Notes: a model not told the origin generated them from the sequence alone. A stretch of DNA of 64,000 nt from Plantactinospora endophytica (GCF_016862915.1 NZ_BONW01000041.1:124001-188000); one strand, 5' to 3'. Counted from the stretch's first letter, positions 33,286-45,488 are shown. A program made the numbers and translations.

Positions 33286-35891
33286 TCAGGCCTTGACCAT
33301 GTTGTCGAGGAGGAGGGCGCAGCGGATCAGGCCGAGGTGGGAGTACGCCTGGGGGTGGTTGCCCAGGCCGCGTTCGGAGATCGGGTCGTACTGCTCGGGG
33401 AGCAGTCCGGTCGGGCCGGCGGTGTCCACCATCTGGGTGAACAGCTCCTCGGCGTCGGAGCGTCGACCGGTGCGCAGGTACGCCTCGATCAGCCACGCCG
33501 TGCAGATGTGGAAGCCGCCCTCCCGACCCGGCAGCCCGTCGTCCCAGCGGTAGCGGTAGACCACCGGACCGCTGCGCAGGTCGGCCTCGACCTTCAGCAC
33601 GGTGGCCAGGAACCGGGGGTCGTCGTCGGGCAGCAGCCCGGACAGGCCGATCCAGAGCGAGGAGGCGTCCATCTCCTCGTCCCCGTACGCCACGGTGTAG
33701 GCGCCGGCGCCCTCGTGCCAGCCGAACTCCAGCACGTTGTGCCCGATCCGGTCCCGCAGCTCGACCCACTCCGGCCGGTCGCCGTCGCCGTGCTGGCGTA
33801 CGACGTGCAGCGCCCGGTCCACCGTCATCCAGCACATCACCTTGGAGTAGACGTGGTGCCGGGGTGGCAGCCGCGCCTCCCAGAGCCCGTGGTCGGGCTC
33901 GTGCCAGCGTCGGGCAACCGCCTCGACCATGTTCTCCAGCACCCGCCACTCGGTGTCGCGTACCGAGCCGCGCAGGTCGGCGACCGCCGCCAGCAGGTCG
34001 GCGACCGGCCCGAAGACGTCGAGTTGGAGCTGGTGGTTGGCGAGGTTGCCGACCCGGACCGGCCGGGAGCCGGCGTACCCGGGCAGGGTGTCGATGACCG
34101 CCTCGGCGCCCAGCTCGAACCCGTCGACGGTGTAGAGCGGGTGCAGCCGTTCCGGGTGCCCGCCGGTGCGCTCGACGCAGCCGTCGACCCAGCGCAGGAA
34201 GCCCTCGGCCTCGGGCAGCGAGCCCAGGTCGACAAGCGCCCGCGCGGTCATCGCGGCGTCCCGGAGCCAGCAGTACCGGTAGTCCCAGTTGCGGACCCCG
34301 CCCAGCTCCTCGGGGAGCGAGGTGGTGGCGGCGGCCAGGATCGAGCCGCTGGCCTCGTGCACCAGGCCGCGCAGGGTCAGCGCGCTCCGCCCGACCAGCT
34401 CGCGGGCGGAGGTCGGCAGCCGCAGCCCGGCGACCCAGTCCCGCCACGGCTGCTCGGCCACCGCCTGCCGCTCGTGCACCGGCACCCGGTGGTGCTCCAG
34501 GCTGTGCGAGCCGAACCGCAGCTCGCAGGTGACCTGGCCACCGGCGGCGGCCAGGTCGACCACGGCCCGGGCGGTCTCGTAGCCGCCGTCGTTGACGATC
34601 TGCCACTCGACACCGGGGGAGTAGAGCGCGATCGGCTCGTTGGAGCCGAGCACCAGCAGCCCGTCGCCGAGCGGCTGGAGCTGCACCGCGACCTGGCCGA
34701 ACTCGGGGCGGGGGGCGAAGTCCAGCCGGACCCGGCCGGCGCCGCTGAGCACCCGGATCAGGGTCGAGTCGCCGCTGATCACCGCCGCGCCGGTGGGCAC
34801 GTTGTCGGTCGACGGCCGGTCCAGCCAGTCGGTGACGGTCAGCCCGGACCAGCGGGTCTCCACGGTCATCGTGCCCGGCCGGTAGCGCTGGCCGAGCGGC
34901 AGGCCGCCGCGCTCGGGGGCGATGCTGAAGAAGCCGGCCGGGTGGCCGCCGACCAGGTCGGCGAAGATCGCCGGGGAGTCGGGCTTGGGGTGGCAGAGCC
35001 AGCTCAGGCTCGCCTCCGGGGTGACCAGTGCGACGGTACGCCCGTTGGCCAGCATCGAGTGCCGCTCGATCGGTACGGCCCGCTCGCCGAAGAGCCAGTT
35101 CCGGCGTACCTCCAGCAGCAGCGCGAGCACCCGGGCCGCGTCGACCGGCTCGTTGATCCGGAAGGTGGCCCGGGTCTCGCCCGGACCGATCTTGATGCCG
35201 ACGTCCGGCCCGTGCAGCTTGGCGAAGGCGTTCTCGTCGGTGACGTCGTCGCCGAGGAAGAGTGCCGCGCTCGCCGAGAGCTGGGTACGGAGCTGTTCGA
35301 GCGCGGTGCCCTTGTTGGTGGGGATCACCGACAGCTCGATCACCTCCTTGCCCCGGGTGACGGTGACGTCCGGCCAGGTGGCGGGGCCGCCGTCGACTGC
35401 ACCGACCACCTCGGCGGCCACCTCGGGCTCGGCGCCACGGGTGTGCACCGCGATACTGGCCGGCTTGGTCTCCAGGCGTACCCGGACCTTGCCGGCGACG
35501 ATCTGCCGCAGCTCGTTACGGAGCCGGGTGCGTACCTCGATCAGCTCGGGGGAGAGCCGCTCGACGAACCCGACGTCGAACTCGGAGCCGTGGCTGCCGA
35601 CCAGGTGCACCTCGCTGGGCAGCCGGGAGAGGGTGGCCAGGTCACGCAGGGCTCGACCGGAGACCACCGCCACGGTGGTCTGCGGCAGGGCGGCCAGCGC
35701 GCGTACGGCGGCGACCGACTCGGGCAGCGGTACGGCCTTGGTCGGGTCCTCCACGATCGGCGCCAGGGTGCCGTCGTAGTCGCAGGCGACCAGGAGCTGT
35801 GGCACCCGGGCGATCCGGCCGACCGCGGCCCTCAGCTCGGGATCGATCGCGTCGAGGGTGCGTGGACCCCCGTCGAGTAGGGAGCCGGACT

Positions 35892-35895
<4 letters not shown>
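33286..35895 (-). CDS. otsB: trehalose-6-phosphate phosphatase fused to GH15 glycoside hydrolase
   Basis: 869 residues. Residues ~25-265 are a HAD phosphatase of OtsB type (DYDGTLAPI with the nucleophile Asp, [15 protein letters not shown]). Residues ~285-869 form a GH15 glucoamylase/trehalase domain ([46 protein letters not shown]). The phosphatase makes trehalose from trehalose-6-P. The GH15 half could hydrolyse trehalose or another alpha-glucoside, so the two activities may oppose each other or process different pools. The GTG start overlaps the otsA stop (GTGA), giving translational coupling. Confidence 0.93.
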
Positions 35896-37292
<1,397 letters not shown>

Positions 37293-37624
37293 AATCAGTG
37301 CACCTCCGGTGATGACGGGTGTCCACCGCTGAGCGTACTGAGCGTAGCTGCGGTGCCTAACCCCCAGTGGCACTCTTACTGCCCTGCGGGATCCGCCGGA
37401 GAACGCGAAGGTGATCATGACCACCTGGTACGCCTGCCGGCGGGTCCGGCGGAGGGTGATGTGGGCGGGCCGGGCCGGACCTGTCAGGATTGACGACGGC
37501 GCTCTTCGCCTCACCGCGTGGCCGGCACGAAACCGACAGCGCGGTCCACCGCAAGCCCGACGTCGTGGTCGGTCGAACATACGACATCCGGGGACAAACA
37601 CATCCGTGGGAGGTAGGCCGCACC

Positions 37625-39301
37625 GTGGCCCAGTACATCTACGTCCTGGAGAAGGCGCGCAAGGCGCACGGCGACAAGGTCGTGCTGGACAACGTGACGC
37701 TGAGCTTCCTGCCGGGGGCCAAGATCGGTGTGGTCGGCCCGAACGGCGCCGGTAAGTCCAGCCTGCTGAAGATCATGGCGGGGCTGGACCGGCCGAGCAA
37801 CGGCGAGGCCCGGCTGATGCCCGGCTACACCGTCGGACTGCTCGCCCAGGAGCCGCCGCTCAACGACGCCAAGACCGTGCTCGGCAACATCGAGGAGGCG
37901 GTGGCGGAGACCAAGGCCAAGCTGGAGCGGTTCAACAAGATCGCCGAGCAGATGGCCACCGACTACTCCGACGAGCTGATGACCGAGATGGGGCAGCTCC
38001 AGGAGGAGCTGGACCACGCCGACGCCTGGGACATCGACTCCAAGCTCGAACTGGCGATGGACGCGCTGCGCTGCCCGCCGCCGGACGCCGACGTCACCCA
38101 GCTCTCCGGCGGTGAGCGGCGCCGGGTCGCGCTCTGCAAGCTGCTGCTGGAGGCGCCCGACCTGCTGTTGCTGGACGAGCCGACCAACCACCTGGACGCG
38201 GAGAGCGTGCAGTGGCTGGAGCAGCACCTCGCCAAGTACGCCGGCACGGTCATGGCGATCACCCACGACCGGTACTTCCTCGACAACGTCGCCGGCTGGA
38301 TCCTCGAACTCGACCGGGGCCGCGCCGTCGGCTACGAGGGCAACTACTCCACCTACCTGGAGAAGAAGGCCGCCCGGCTGGCCGTCGAGGGTCGCCGCGA
38401 CGCGAAGATGAAGAAGCGGCTGAGCGAGGAACTGGAGTGGGTCCGGTCCAACGCCAAGGCCCGGCAGACCAAGTCCAAGGCCCGGCTGGACCGCTACGAC
38501 GAGATGGCCAACGAGGCGGAGAAGACCCGCAAGCTCGACTTCGAGGAGATCCAGATCCCGCCGGGCCCCCGGCTGGGCAACACCGTCATCGAGGTGCAGG
38601 GGCTGCGCAAGGCGTTCGGCGACCGGGTGCTGATCGACAACCTCAGCTTCTCGCTGCCCCGCAACGGCATCGTCGGCATCATCGGCCCGAACGGCGTCGG
38701 CAAGACCACCCTGTTCAAGACCATCGTCGGGCTGGAGCAGCCGACCGACGGCGCGGTCAAGGTCGGCGAGACGGTCAAGCTGTCGTACGTCGACCAGAAC
38801 CGGGCGGGGCTGGCCGGCGACAAGACGCTCTGGGAGACGGTCTCGGACGGGCTGGACCACCTGATGGTGGGCAAGGTCGAGATGCCGTCCCGGGCGTACG
38901 TGGCGGCCTTCGGGTTCAAGGGTCCGGACCAGCAGAAGCCGACCAAGGTGCTCTCCGGCGGCGAGCGCAACCGGCTCAACCTGGCGCTGACCCTCAAGAT
39001 CGGTGGCAACGTCATCCTGCTCGACGAGCCGACCAACGACCTGGACGTGGAGACCCTCTCCTCGCTGGAGAACGCACTGCTTGAGTTTCCCGGCTGCGCC
39101 GTGGTCATCTCGCACGACCGGATGTTCCTGGACCGGGTCGCCACGCACATCCTGGCCTGGGAGGGCGACGACGAGAACCCGTCGAAGTGGTTCTGGTTCG
39201 AGGGCAACTTCGAGGCGTACGAGAAGAACAAGATCGACCGGCTCGGCGCGGAGGCGGCCCGGCCGCACCGGGTCACCTACCGCAAGCTCACCCGTGACTA
39301 G
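37625..39301 (+). CDS. ettA: ABC-F energy-dependent translational throttle protein
   Basis: 558 residues with two ABC domains and no membrane helices. Walker A motifs GPNGAGKS and GPNGVGKT, signatures LSGGERRR and LSGGERNR, Walker [13 protein letters not shown] and [12 protein letters not shown]. The interdomain linker is charged ([28 protein letters not shown]). Length and linker match EttA, which binds the ribosomal E site and gates translation by ATP level. The GTG follows GGGAGGT. The stop overlaps the next gene by 8 bp. Confidence 0.95.
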   Translation: MAQYIYVLEKARKAHGDKVVLDNVTLSFLPGAKIGVVGPNGAGKSSLLKIMAGLDRPSNGEARLMPGYTVGLLAQEPPLNDAKTVLGNIEEAVAETKAKLERFNKIAEQMATDYSDELMTEMGQLQEELDHADAWDIDSKLELAMDALRCPPPDADVTQLSGGERRRVALCKLLLEAPDLLLLDEPTNHLDAESVQWLEQHLAKYAGTVMAITHDRYFLDNVAGWILELDRGRAVGYEGNYSTYLEKKAARLAVEGRRDAKMKKRLSEELEWVRSNAKARQTKSKARLDRYDEMANEAEKTRKLDFEEIQIPPGPRLGNTVIEVQGLRKAFGDRVLIDNLSFSLPRNGIVGIIGPNGVGKTTLFKTIVGLEQPTDGAVKVGETVKLSYVDQNRAGLAGDKTLWETVSDGLDHLMVGKVEMPSRAYVAAFGFKGPDQQKPTKVLSGGERNRLNLALTLKIGGNVILLDEPTNDLDVETLSSLENALLEFPGCAVVISHDRMFLDRVATHILAWEGDDENPSKWFWFEGNFEAYEKNKIDRLGAEAARPHRVTYRKLTRD

Positions 39302-39809
39302 TCCGGTCGAGGCCCGACCGGCGCAGACGGCCGCGCCGGTCGAGCCGGTCGACGGCCGGCGGTACGTCTACGACTGCACGCTGCGCTGGTCGGACCTTGA
39401 CGCGTACGGGCACGTCAACAACGCCCGCTTCCTCACCCTCTACGAGGAGGCCCGGGTCGCGCTGATGTTCGCCGGTGGCCGGGCCTGGGGCGTCGGCTCG
39501 TTCGCCGACGGTGTGGTGATCTACCGGCACGAGATCGACTACCTGCGCCCGGTCGAGTACGCGCTCGGCCGGGCGACCGCCGAGCGCGCCCCGACGGTAC
39601 GCATCGAGATGTGGGTCGAGGACCTGCGGCAGGCCCGCTTCACCATCGCGTACGAGCTGTTCGACGGTGGCGTACTGGCCAGCCGGGCCCGGTCCGTACT
39701 GGTGCCGTTCGATCTGGAGAAGCAGCGTCCACGCCGGCTGACCGAGGCGGAGCAGGAGTTCCTGCGGCGGTACCTGGTCGAGCCGGCGGTACCGGAGAAG
39801 CGAGCGTAG
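39294..39809 (+). CDS. hotdog-fold acyl-CoA thioesterase
   Basis: 171 residues. The single hotdog domain has RWSDLDAYGHVNNARFLTLYEEAR, typical of 4HBT thioesterases with the Asp catalytic residue, and VVIYRHEIDYLRPVEY. It probably hydrolyses acyl-CoA thioesters. The GTG at 39294 overlaps the ettA stop by 8 bp, so the two are co-translated; the same pairing is common in actinobacteria. Confidence 0.9.
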   Translation: MTSPVEARPAQTAAPVEPVDGRRYVYDCTLRWSDLDAYGHVNNARFLTLYEEARVALMFAGGRAWGVGSFADGVVIYRHEIDYLRPVEYALGRATAERAPTVRIEMWVEDLRQARFTIAYELFDGGVLASRARSVLVPFDLEKQRPRRLTEAEQEFLRRYLVEPAVPEKRA

Positions 39810-39820
39810 GGAGCGGTTCG

Positions 39821-40579
39821 GTGCCCGGTGCGGAGAAGGCTGCGGGTGGTGCGGTGGTGGCGACGACCGGGCACGGGCACGGGCTGTCCGGCCTGCCGGA
39901 CGCCGGTGCGTTCCTGGCCCGGCTGACCCGGCTCGACCCGGCGGCGGTGGTCCGACTCCGGTCGGGGACACCCGGTGGGACGGCCGGACCTGCGGACCGG
40001 ACGGTGCTCTGGGCGCGACTGCCCTGGGGTGTCCTGGTGGGCCGGGTGGTGGCCGGGGCGGGACCGGGCGACGCCACGGTCTCCGCCGCCGAGCTGCTGG
40101 CGGAACTCGCCGACGGCGGTGCGGCACTGCCCCGACGTAGGGACGCCGACTGGCGGTGGCCGGTGCCCGGCGGGCCCGGGTCGGTGGTGGAGACGATCGC
40201 CGGTCCCGAGCTGCGGCGAATCGCCGCAGCGGCGGCGGAGACCCTGCGCGGCGCGGCCACCGAGGGGGTCGCCGGCCGGGCGGTGGGCCAGCGGGCGGTC
40301 CGGGACGCGCTGCTCGACCACGTCGCGGTGGTGGTCACCGGCGGTGCCGGCGGGACGGATCCGACCCGGGACGGCGGCCGGATCGAGGTCTCTCAACGAC
40401 TGGTCCAGGCCATCGTCCGGATGGGCTTTCTCGGCTCCTCCGGCCCGGCCGACCGGGACGCCGTACAGGTGCGGATCATGGGTCGTTGGGTCGGATTGGC
40501 CGCACCATTCGGAGTGGCATGGTCACAGAAAGTCAGTCAGCTTGCGATAAAACCGGCGCGTGATCACCCGAACGGCTGA
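39821..40579 (+). CDS. conserved actinobacterial protein of unknown function
   Basis: 252 residues, Ala/Gly-rich. Recognisable stretches are AFLARLTRLDPAAVVRLR, LWARLPWGVLVGR, DWRWPVPGG and VRMGFLG, with a C-terminal IMGRWVGLAAPFGVAW. No catalytic motif is seen. GGAG lies 7 nt before the GTG. It follows the thioesterase by 11 bp and is probably in the same operon. Confidence 0.75.
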   Translation: MPGAEKAAGGAVVATTGHGHGLSGLPDAGAFLARLTRLDPAAVVRLRSGTPGGTAGPADRTVLWARLPWGVLVGRVVAGAGPGDATVSAAELLAELADGGAALPRRRDADWRWPVPGGPGSVVETIAGPELRRIAAAAAETLRGAATEGVAGRAVGQRAVRDALLDHVAVVVTGGAGGTDPTRDGGRIEVSQRLVQAIVRMGFLGSSGPADRDAVQVRIMGRWVGLAAPFGVAWSQKVSQLAIKPARDHPNG

Positions 40580-40710
40580 TCCGGCATGGTCCATCTGTCT
40601 TGGGGGTGCAGTTGGGGGGGTGCTTCAAGCCGGCTGTACGGGTACCGTCGGGCCTCGGATCCAACGCAACGTAGGCATGTGGATCCGCTGGGGAGTGAGG
40701 TGCGCAAGCG

Positions 40711-41334
40711 ATGCCGTGGTGGTCATGGCGCCCCGGCCACGCCGGTGGCGGCGAGCCGGAAACTCGAAGCAGGATCCCGTCGGACGGTGCCGTCCGGGTC
40801 GGGCCGCCGGCGCCTCGGGAGCCGGAGCACGACTGCCGACCCGAGCCAGACGTCCGGCCCGGTGACCGGGACTCCCGGCCGGGGGACCGGGCCTCGATCA
40901 GGGAGATCCCCCCGGTGATCGCACCGGTGACCCTGCGCCGGGTCGGGGACGCGCTGGACCTGCTCGACGTGCGCTATCTCGCCGACGGCGACGGCAGCCT
41001 GCTGGCCATGTGGGAGCGGCACGCCGTGCTGTTCGCCCTGGAGGGGCCGGACGACGAAATCCTCGTCATGCGGGCCCGTCCACACTCCACCGTGCCGCCG
41101 GACTGGGCCGACCGGGCCTACCGGGTGGTCAACGAGTGGAACCACACCCGCCGGTTCTGCAAGGCGTACGTCGGTGACCCCACCGAGCGCGGTCAGCTCC
41201 CGATCTACGCCGAGCTACAGGTGCCGCTGAGCGCCGGGGCGCACGACGCCCTGCTCGTCGAGATGCTCGACTGCGGCGCCGCCGTGGCGACCACCTTCGT
41301 CGACTGGCTGCACGACGAGGGCGCCCTGCTCTAG
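40711..41334 (+). CDS. YbjN domain protein
   Basis: 207 residues. The C-terminal ~135 form a YbjN domain: ALDLLDVRYLADGDG, WERHAVLFALEG, WNHTRRFCKAYV and LPIYAELQVPL. YbjN proteins resemble type III secretion chaperones in fold; here the role is unknown. The N-terminal ~65 residues (starting MPWWSWRPG) are polar and Pro/Arg-rich. The ATG at 40711 follows GAGG by 10 nt; a GTG at 40915 with GGGAGA upstream would give only the domain. The spacer before it shows no clear element. Confidence 0.8.
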   Translation: MPWWSWRPGHAGGGEPETRSRIPSDGAVRVGPPAPREPEHDCRPEPDVRPGDRDSRPGDRASIREIPPVIAPVTLRRVGDALDLLDVRYLADGDGSLLAMWERHAVLFALEGPDDEILVMRARPHSTVPPDWADRAYRVVNEWNHTRRFCKAYVGDPTERGQLPIYAELQVPLSAGAHDALLVEMLDCGAAVATTFVDWLHDEGALL

Positions 41335-41391
41335 GGGCTGTCAGCCCGGTGCCAGGGGGACGCTAGGCCCGAACCGCTCGACCGACCGGGC

Positions 41392-41823
41392 TCAGTGCGC
41401 CGGCCCAGGTGTCTCGTCCATGGTGTTGACCATGAAGTACGCGGCCCGTTCGAGGTACTGCCACAGCGTCTCGGCCTGCTCCGGCGTCAGTTCCAGCCGG
41501 TCCACCGCCCCGCGCATGTGCCGCAGCCAGGCGTCCCGCTCGACCGGCCCGACCCGGAACGGTGCGTGCCGCATCCGCAGCCGGGGATGGCCGCGCTGTG
41601 CCGAGTAGGTGTTCGGGCCACCCCAGTACTGGATCAGGAAGAGCGTGAGCCGCTCGGCGGCCGGGCCGAGGTCCTCCTCCGGGTACATCGGCCGGAGCAC
41701 CGGGTCGGTGGCGACACCCGCGTAGAACTCGTCGACCAGCCTCCGGAAGGCCGGTTCGCCGCCGATCTCCTCGTAGAAGGTCGGCGACGGGCGGGTCTGC
41801 TCTCGCTCACCTGCGGGATTCAC
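41392..41823 (-). CDS. glbO: group II truncated haemoglobin
   Basis: 143 residues. Proximal His86 in RMRHAPF, Tyr47 (CD1) in RPMYPEED, Tyr34 (B10) and Trp99 (G8) align with M. tuberculosis GlbO. These proteins bind O2 and NO tightly at the membrane side of the cytoplasm. Start GTG with GGAG upstream. It converges with the YbjN gene across 57 bp. Confidence 0.94.
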   Translation of the reverse strand: MNPAGEREQTRPSPTFYEEIGGEPAFRRLVDEFYAGVATDPVLRPMYPEEDLGPAAERLTLFLIQYWGGPNTYSAQRGHPRLRMRHAPFRVGPVERDAWLRHMRGAVDRLELTPEQAETLWQYLERAAYFMVNTMDETPGPAH

Positions 41824-41913
41824 CGCTCCATCCTGCCATCCGGCCCGGTGATCGACCGCAGCCGGAGCGGCCGGCCGGGTGCGGGCTGGCTCACACCATC
41901 CCGGCGGAACCGT

Positions 41914-43287
41914 TCAGACGGCGCCGATACCGGCCTCGGAGGACGGCGGCCGAGGGTTCGGCGGCGGCGTACGCTCCGACCTGCGGGCCGCCGGGGCCGA
42001 CGCGATCCGGCCGTCCGTGACACCGGCCCGCCCGGCCTGCGCGATCGCCGCGTCGAACTGCGCGGACTGCGGCCAGCGCAGCGCCAGCAGCAGCATCAGC
42101 AGCACTCCGGCGACGCTCCACAGCCCCACCACCCGGGGGATGGTGAACCGCTCGGCCAGTACGCCGGTGGCGAGTACCGCGACGCCCTGCATCACCTGCA
42201 CGCCGGTGTTCATCACGCCGTTGGCCCGGGCCCGGTAGCCGTGCGGCAGGGAGAGCACGAAGAGCCCGTTCGTCACCGGCAGCAGGCCGGCGACCGCCAC
42301 GCCGGCGACCGCAGCCAGCAGTGCGACCACCAGCGGCGGTGGATTGAGCAGGGCGGGCACCATGGCCAGCGGGGCGAGCACCGCGAACGGCCGCACCAGG
42401 GACCGGCGCAGGTCCGGCCGGACGCCCCGGCCGATCAGCAGCCCGCCGAGGATGAAGCCGGCCGGCGCGGCGATCATGATCAGTGCCTGGGTGGCGCTCC
42501 GGTCGGCGCCCGCACCCGCGAACTCGGTGGCCCAGGCCGCGGCCAACCCCTCCGGCACGATCGCGAACAGCATCGCGCAGAACACCAGGATCGCGATGGC
42601 CCGCAGGACCGGAGTGCCGAAGACCAGGGCGAAGCCGGCGGCGGTCTCCCGGAGCAGGTGCTGGCGGCCGTGCTCGGGAGGTACGGCGGGCCGGTGCCGG
42701 ACGCCGAAGAAGATGATCAGCGCGGAGAGGCCGAAGGTGGCGGCGTTGACGAGCAGGGCCAGCGCCGGGCTGTACAACGCGATCCCGGCCCCGGCGACGT
42801 AGCCGAGCACCTGGGCCGCCTGTCCCGCGCTGCCGTGCAGCGAGAGCGCGACGACCAGCCGGTCCCCGGTGAGCAGGAGCGGCAGCATCGCGGACCGGGC
42901 CGCCTGGCTGGGCGGGTTCGCCAGCGTCGCGGCGAAGAGCAGCGCCAGGATCACCGGGGTGTCCAGACCGTCGATCGCGATGGCCGCGTACAGCGGCAGC
43001 CGGACGAGGTCGCAGATCACCATGACCGTCCGGTACGGGTACCGGTCGGCGAGGGTGGTGAGCAGTGGTCCACCGACCAGCCACGGTAGGTAACTGGTGG
43101 CGAAGGCGGCGGCGGAGAGTGCGACGGACTCGCTCTGCTGGTAGACCAGGAGTGTGACGGCGGCCTTCGCGAGGTAGTCGCCGGTCCAGGTCAGTACGGT
43201 GGCCGCGAAGACCGCCCGGTATTCACGCTGGGCGAACACTTCCCGAAAGGTTGCCGGCCGTTCGGGAGCGCGTGTCTCTTCGGACAC
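41914..43287 (-). CDS. MFS transporter
   Basis: 457 residues with about 11-12 hydrophobic helices. The loop 2-3 region LTTLADRYPYRTVMV matches the MFS motif A, and the layout fits the MFS_3/enterobactin-exporter-like branch. The last ~45 residues are Pro/Arg-rich and cytoplasmic. Substrate unknown. The GTG follows GGAGG by 7 nt. A palindrome 53-67 bp upstream may be an operator. Confidence 0.88.
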   Translation of the reverse strand: MSEETRAPERPATFREVFAQREYRAVFAATVLTWTGDYLAKAAVTLLVYQQSESVALSAAAFATSYLPWLVGGPLLTTLADRYPYRTVMVICDLVRLPLYAAIAIDGLDTPVILALLFAATLANPPSQAARSAMLPLLLTGDRLVVALSLHGSAGQAAQVLGYVAGAGIALYSPALALLVNAATFGLSALIIFFGVRHRPAVPPEHGRQHLLRETAAGFALVFGTPVLRAIAILVFCAMLFAIVPEGLAAAWATEFAGAGADRSATQALIMIAAPAGFILGGLLIGRGVRPDLRRSLVRPFAVLAPLAMVPALLNPPPLVVALLAAVAGVAVAGLLPVTNGLFVLSLPHGYRARANGVMNTGVQVMQGVAVLATGVLAERFTIPRVVGLWSVAGVLLMLLLALRWPQSAQFDAAIAQAGRAGVTDGRIASAPAARRSERTPPPNPRPPSSEAGIGAV

Positions 43288-43339
43288 CGGTGGGCCTCCA
43301 TCGTTCTCGACCGCTGACCAGTTGTGATGGGGCTGCCGG

Positions 43340-43354
43340 GAACGTTAGACGTTC
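43340..43354. promoter_or_regulatory. perfect palindrome upstream of MFS gene
   Basis: GAACGT-TAG-ACGTTC is a perfect 6-bp inverted repeat with a 3-nt spacer, in the 264-bp gap before the MFS gene. The same gap also holds a near-complementary pair of CCAGTTGT-type boxes about 90 bp apart. This looks like an operator, but no regulator is encoded beside it. Confidence 0.4.
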
Positions 43355-43551
43355 GGATCAGCAAGGTCTTCGTCACGCTCCGGGAGGGAGCTTGTTCTGG
43401 ATTCTGCCCGATCGTATGACAACTGGCTAGGGCGAACGGATAGATCGTCGCATCCCCGACTGGTCGAACGGACGATACCCGACCGCCCGCGCGGTACGCG
43501 ACCCCTGCCGGGCGGCCCGCCGGCCGGTCCGTCCGGTGGAGCATCGGTCGG

Positions 43552-44610
43552 TCAGGTCGCTCCACCCTGGCCGGTCTCGCCGTCGGCCGGCGGGGTCGAC
43601 GGCCGGGGGTACATCCGGGTCGCCGCGATGCCGGCGGTGATGCCGGAATTCTCCAGCGCCTCGGCGAGTCGGCGGCGCAGTTCCCGGGAGACCGCGAACT
43701 GGCCGTCGGCGGTGGTCTTGGCGATCGTCCGGATCACCGAACCGTCCACGGTGATCTGCTCGACCCCGAGCACCTCGGGCGGCTCCACCAGTTCCGGCTC
43801 CAGTTCCGGGTCGACCGCGACCGAGGCGGCGGCGGTCCGCAGTACCGCGGTGGCCTCCTCGGTGCGGGCGAAGCCGATCGGCATGTCCACCACGACCATC
43901 GCCCAGCCCTGGCTCTTGTTGCCGACCCGGATGATCTCGCCGTTGCGGATGTACCAGACCACCCCGCGCGCGTCCCGGACGGTGGTGATCCGCAGGCCGA
44001 CCGCCTCCACCACCCCGGTCGCCTCGCCGAGGTCCACCGTGTCGCCGACCCCGTACTGGTCCTCCAGCAGCATGAACAGCCCGGCCAGCAGGTCCTTGAC
44101 CAGCGTCTGGGCGCCGAACCCGAGGGCCAGGCCGGCGATGCCGGCACTGGCCAGCAGCGGGGCCAGGTCGAAGCTGAGTTCGCTGAGGATCTGCAACCCG
44201 GCGATCGCGAACACCACCGCCGTGGTCATGCTGCGCAGCACCGATCCGATCGCCTCGGCCCGCTGCCGGCGCCGTTCGGGTACGACGGCCTGCGGGTCCG
44301 GCGCGGCGCTCGGGATCCGTTCCCGCAGCGGCCGGAGCACGGTGGGGATCCGGCTCTCCGAGGTGCTCCGCACCAGCCGGTTGATCGTCCGGTGCAACAG
44401 GAAGCGGAGCAGGATCGCGACCAGCAGGATCAGCACGATGGTGGCCGGCTTGATCAGCAGGTAGTTGCTGCCCTCGGCGAACCACGCCGACTTGGTCACT
44501 TGCCAGACCTGCTTGCAGAAGGGGTTGTCCAGGCAGCTCGGCTCGGGATTCGGCGTCTCGGCTTCCGGCATCCCGAGCACGGCGGCAGTGATCAGCGTCG
44601 CGGGGTTCAC
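43552..44610 (-). CDS. mechanosensitive ion channel, MscS family
   Basis: About 352 residues. Helices TIVLILLVAILLRFLL and TTAVVFAIAGLQIL are followed by the pore-lining helix ASAGIAGLALGFGAQTLVKDLLAGLF and the beta domain start YGVGDTVDLG..GVVEAVGLRITTVR. It opens at high membrane tension to release solutes. The GTG at 44610 gives a normal N-terminus; the frame is open to an ATG at 44736 that would add an unusual Pro/Arg leader. Confidence 0.9.
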   Translation of the reverse strand: MNPATLITAAVLGMPEAETPNPEPSCLDNPFCKQVWQVTKSAWFAEGSNYLLIKPATIVLILLVAILLRFLLHRTINRLVRSTSESRIPTVLRPLRERIPSAAPDPQAVVPERRRQRAEAIGSVLRSMTTAVVFAIAGLQILSELSFDLAPLLASAGIAGLALGFGAQTLVKDLLAGLFMLLEDQYGVGDTVDLGEATGVVEAVGLRITTVRDARGVVWYIRNGEIIRVGNKSQGWAMVVVDMPIGFARTEEATAVLRTAAASVAVDPELEPELVEPPEVLGVEQITVDGSVIRTIAKTTADGQFAVSRELRRRLAEALENSGITAGIAATRMYPRPSTPPADGETGQGGAT

Positions 44611-44954
44611 GGTTGTCTTCGTACCGTACCGGCGTCCGTCGGTGTCGGCCGACCCGCCGGCCCGTGGCGGACACCGCCCGGCGCCGACCGGGGGTGCCGT
44701 CGAGGTCGGCCCCGGCGACGGGACGGAACCGGTCATCTTGCCACGGGACGTGAAAGCTTTCTGCGGGACCCCCGATTAGTACGTGCAATCACGCCGGCTA
44801 TCGGGGACTATTGGCGCACGGACGCCGGTGATCTGCCGGCGTCGGCCGTGGTCTTGGCGGTCTGTCGGTCAGTGCTGTCCGACCGACCAGCCGGGGCGGG
44901 GCCGGCACCAGGCGGGCGAGGGAGCGGACGAGTACGACCGAGAGGGTGAGCGCG
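44611..44954. other. divergent intergenic region between MscS and HNH genes
   Basis: About 340 bp. It holds a small AT-richer stretch (44750-44815) with the palindrome AAAGCTTT and a GATTAGTACG segment that could carry promoters. If the longer MscS start is used, 126 bp of this are coding. Nothing further can be supported. Confidence 0.4.
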
Positions 44955-45488
44955 ATGCCTGACATACGACCCACGGTGGGCTCCGGAGCGTTGGTGCTCA
45001 ATGCCACCTATGAGCCGCTGTGTGTCGTTTCAGTGCGTCGGGCCGCCATCCTGGTGCTCTCCGCCAAGGCCGTCTGTGTGGCCGACGGGGACGGTATCCT
45101 GCACAGTGCCCGAAATGCCCTGCCAGTGCCTTCGGTGGTTCGGTTGACCCGGTTCGTCCGAGTGCCCTACCGGACGCACGTCGGGCTCTCCCGGCGGGCC
45201 ATCTTCGCCCGGGACAACTGGCGCTGCGTCTACTGCCGAGGCCCGGCCGAGACCATCGACCACGTCTTCCCGCGCAGTCGGGGTGGCCGGCACGCCTGGG
45301 AGAACGTCGTCGCGGCCTGCGCCAAGTGCAACCACACCAAGGGCGACAAGACCCCGGCGGAGCTGGGCTGGCGGCTGCACTCGCTGCCGGCCGCGCCGAA
45401 GGGCATCGCCTGGCGGGTGCTCGGGCACCGGGCGCCGGACCCGCGCTGGGCGGACTGGCTCGACCTGCGCGAGGCCGAGGCGGCCTGA
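44955..45488 (+). CDS. HNH endonuclease
   Basis: 177 residues. The C-terminal HNH domain has paired CxxC zinc knuckles (CVYC, CAKC) around the core DHVFPRSRGGRHAWENVVAAC and ends NHTKGDK. The N-terminal half (LVLNATYEPLCVVSVRRAA) is the conserved leader of stand-alone actinobacterial HNH proteins. The DNA substrate is unknown. AGAGGG lies 8 nt before the ATG; the GTG at 44946 lacks spacing. Its last 15 bp and stop are repeated just downstream. Confidence 0.9.
   Translation: MPDIRPTVGSGALVLNATYEPLCVVSVRRAAILVLSAKAVCVADGDGILHSARNALPVPSVVRLTRFVRVPYRTHVGLSRRAIFARDNWRCVYCRGPAETIDHVFPRSRGGRHAWENVVAACAKCNHTKGDKTPAELGWRLHSLPAAPKGIAWRVLGHRAPDPRWADWLDLREAEAA

Noticed and set aside
33337-35880. Long plus-strand frame opposite the otsB-GH15 gene
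   Set aside because: The minus strand carries clear HAD and GH15 motifs; the plus product is a His/Gln/Val-rich shadow.
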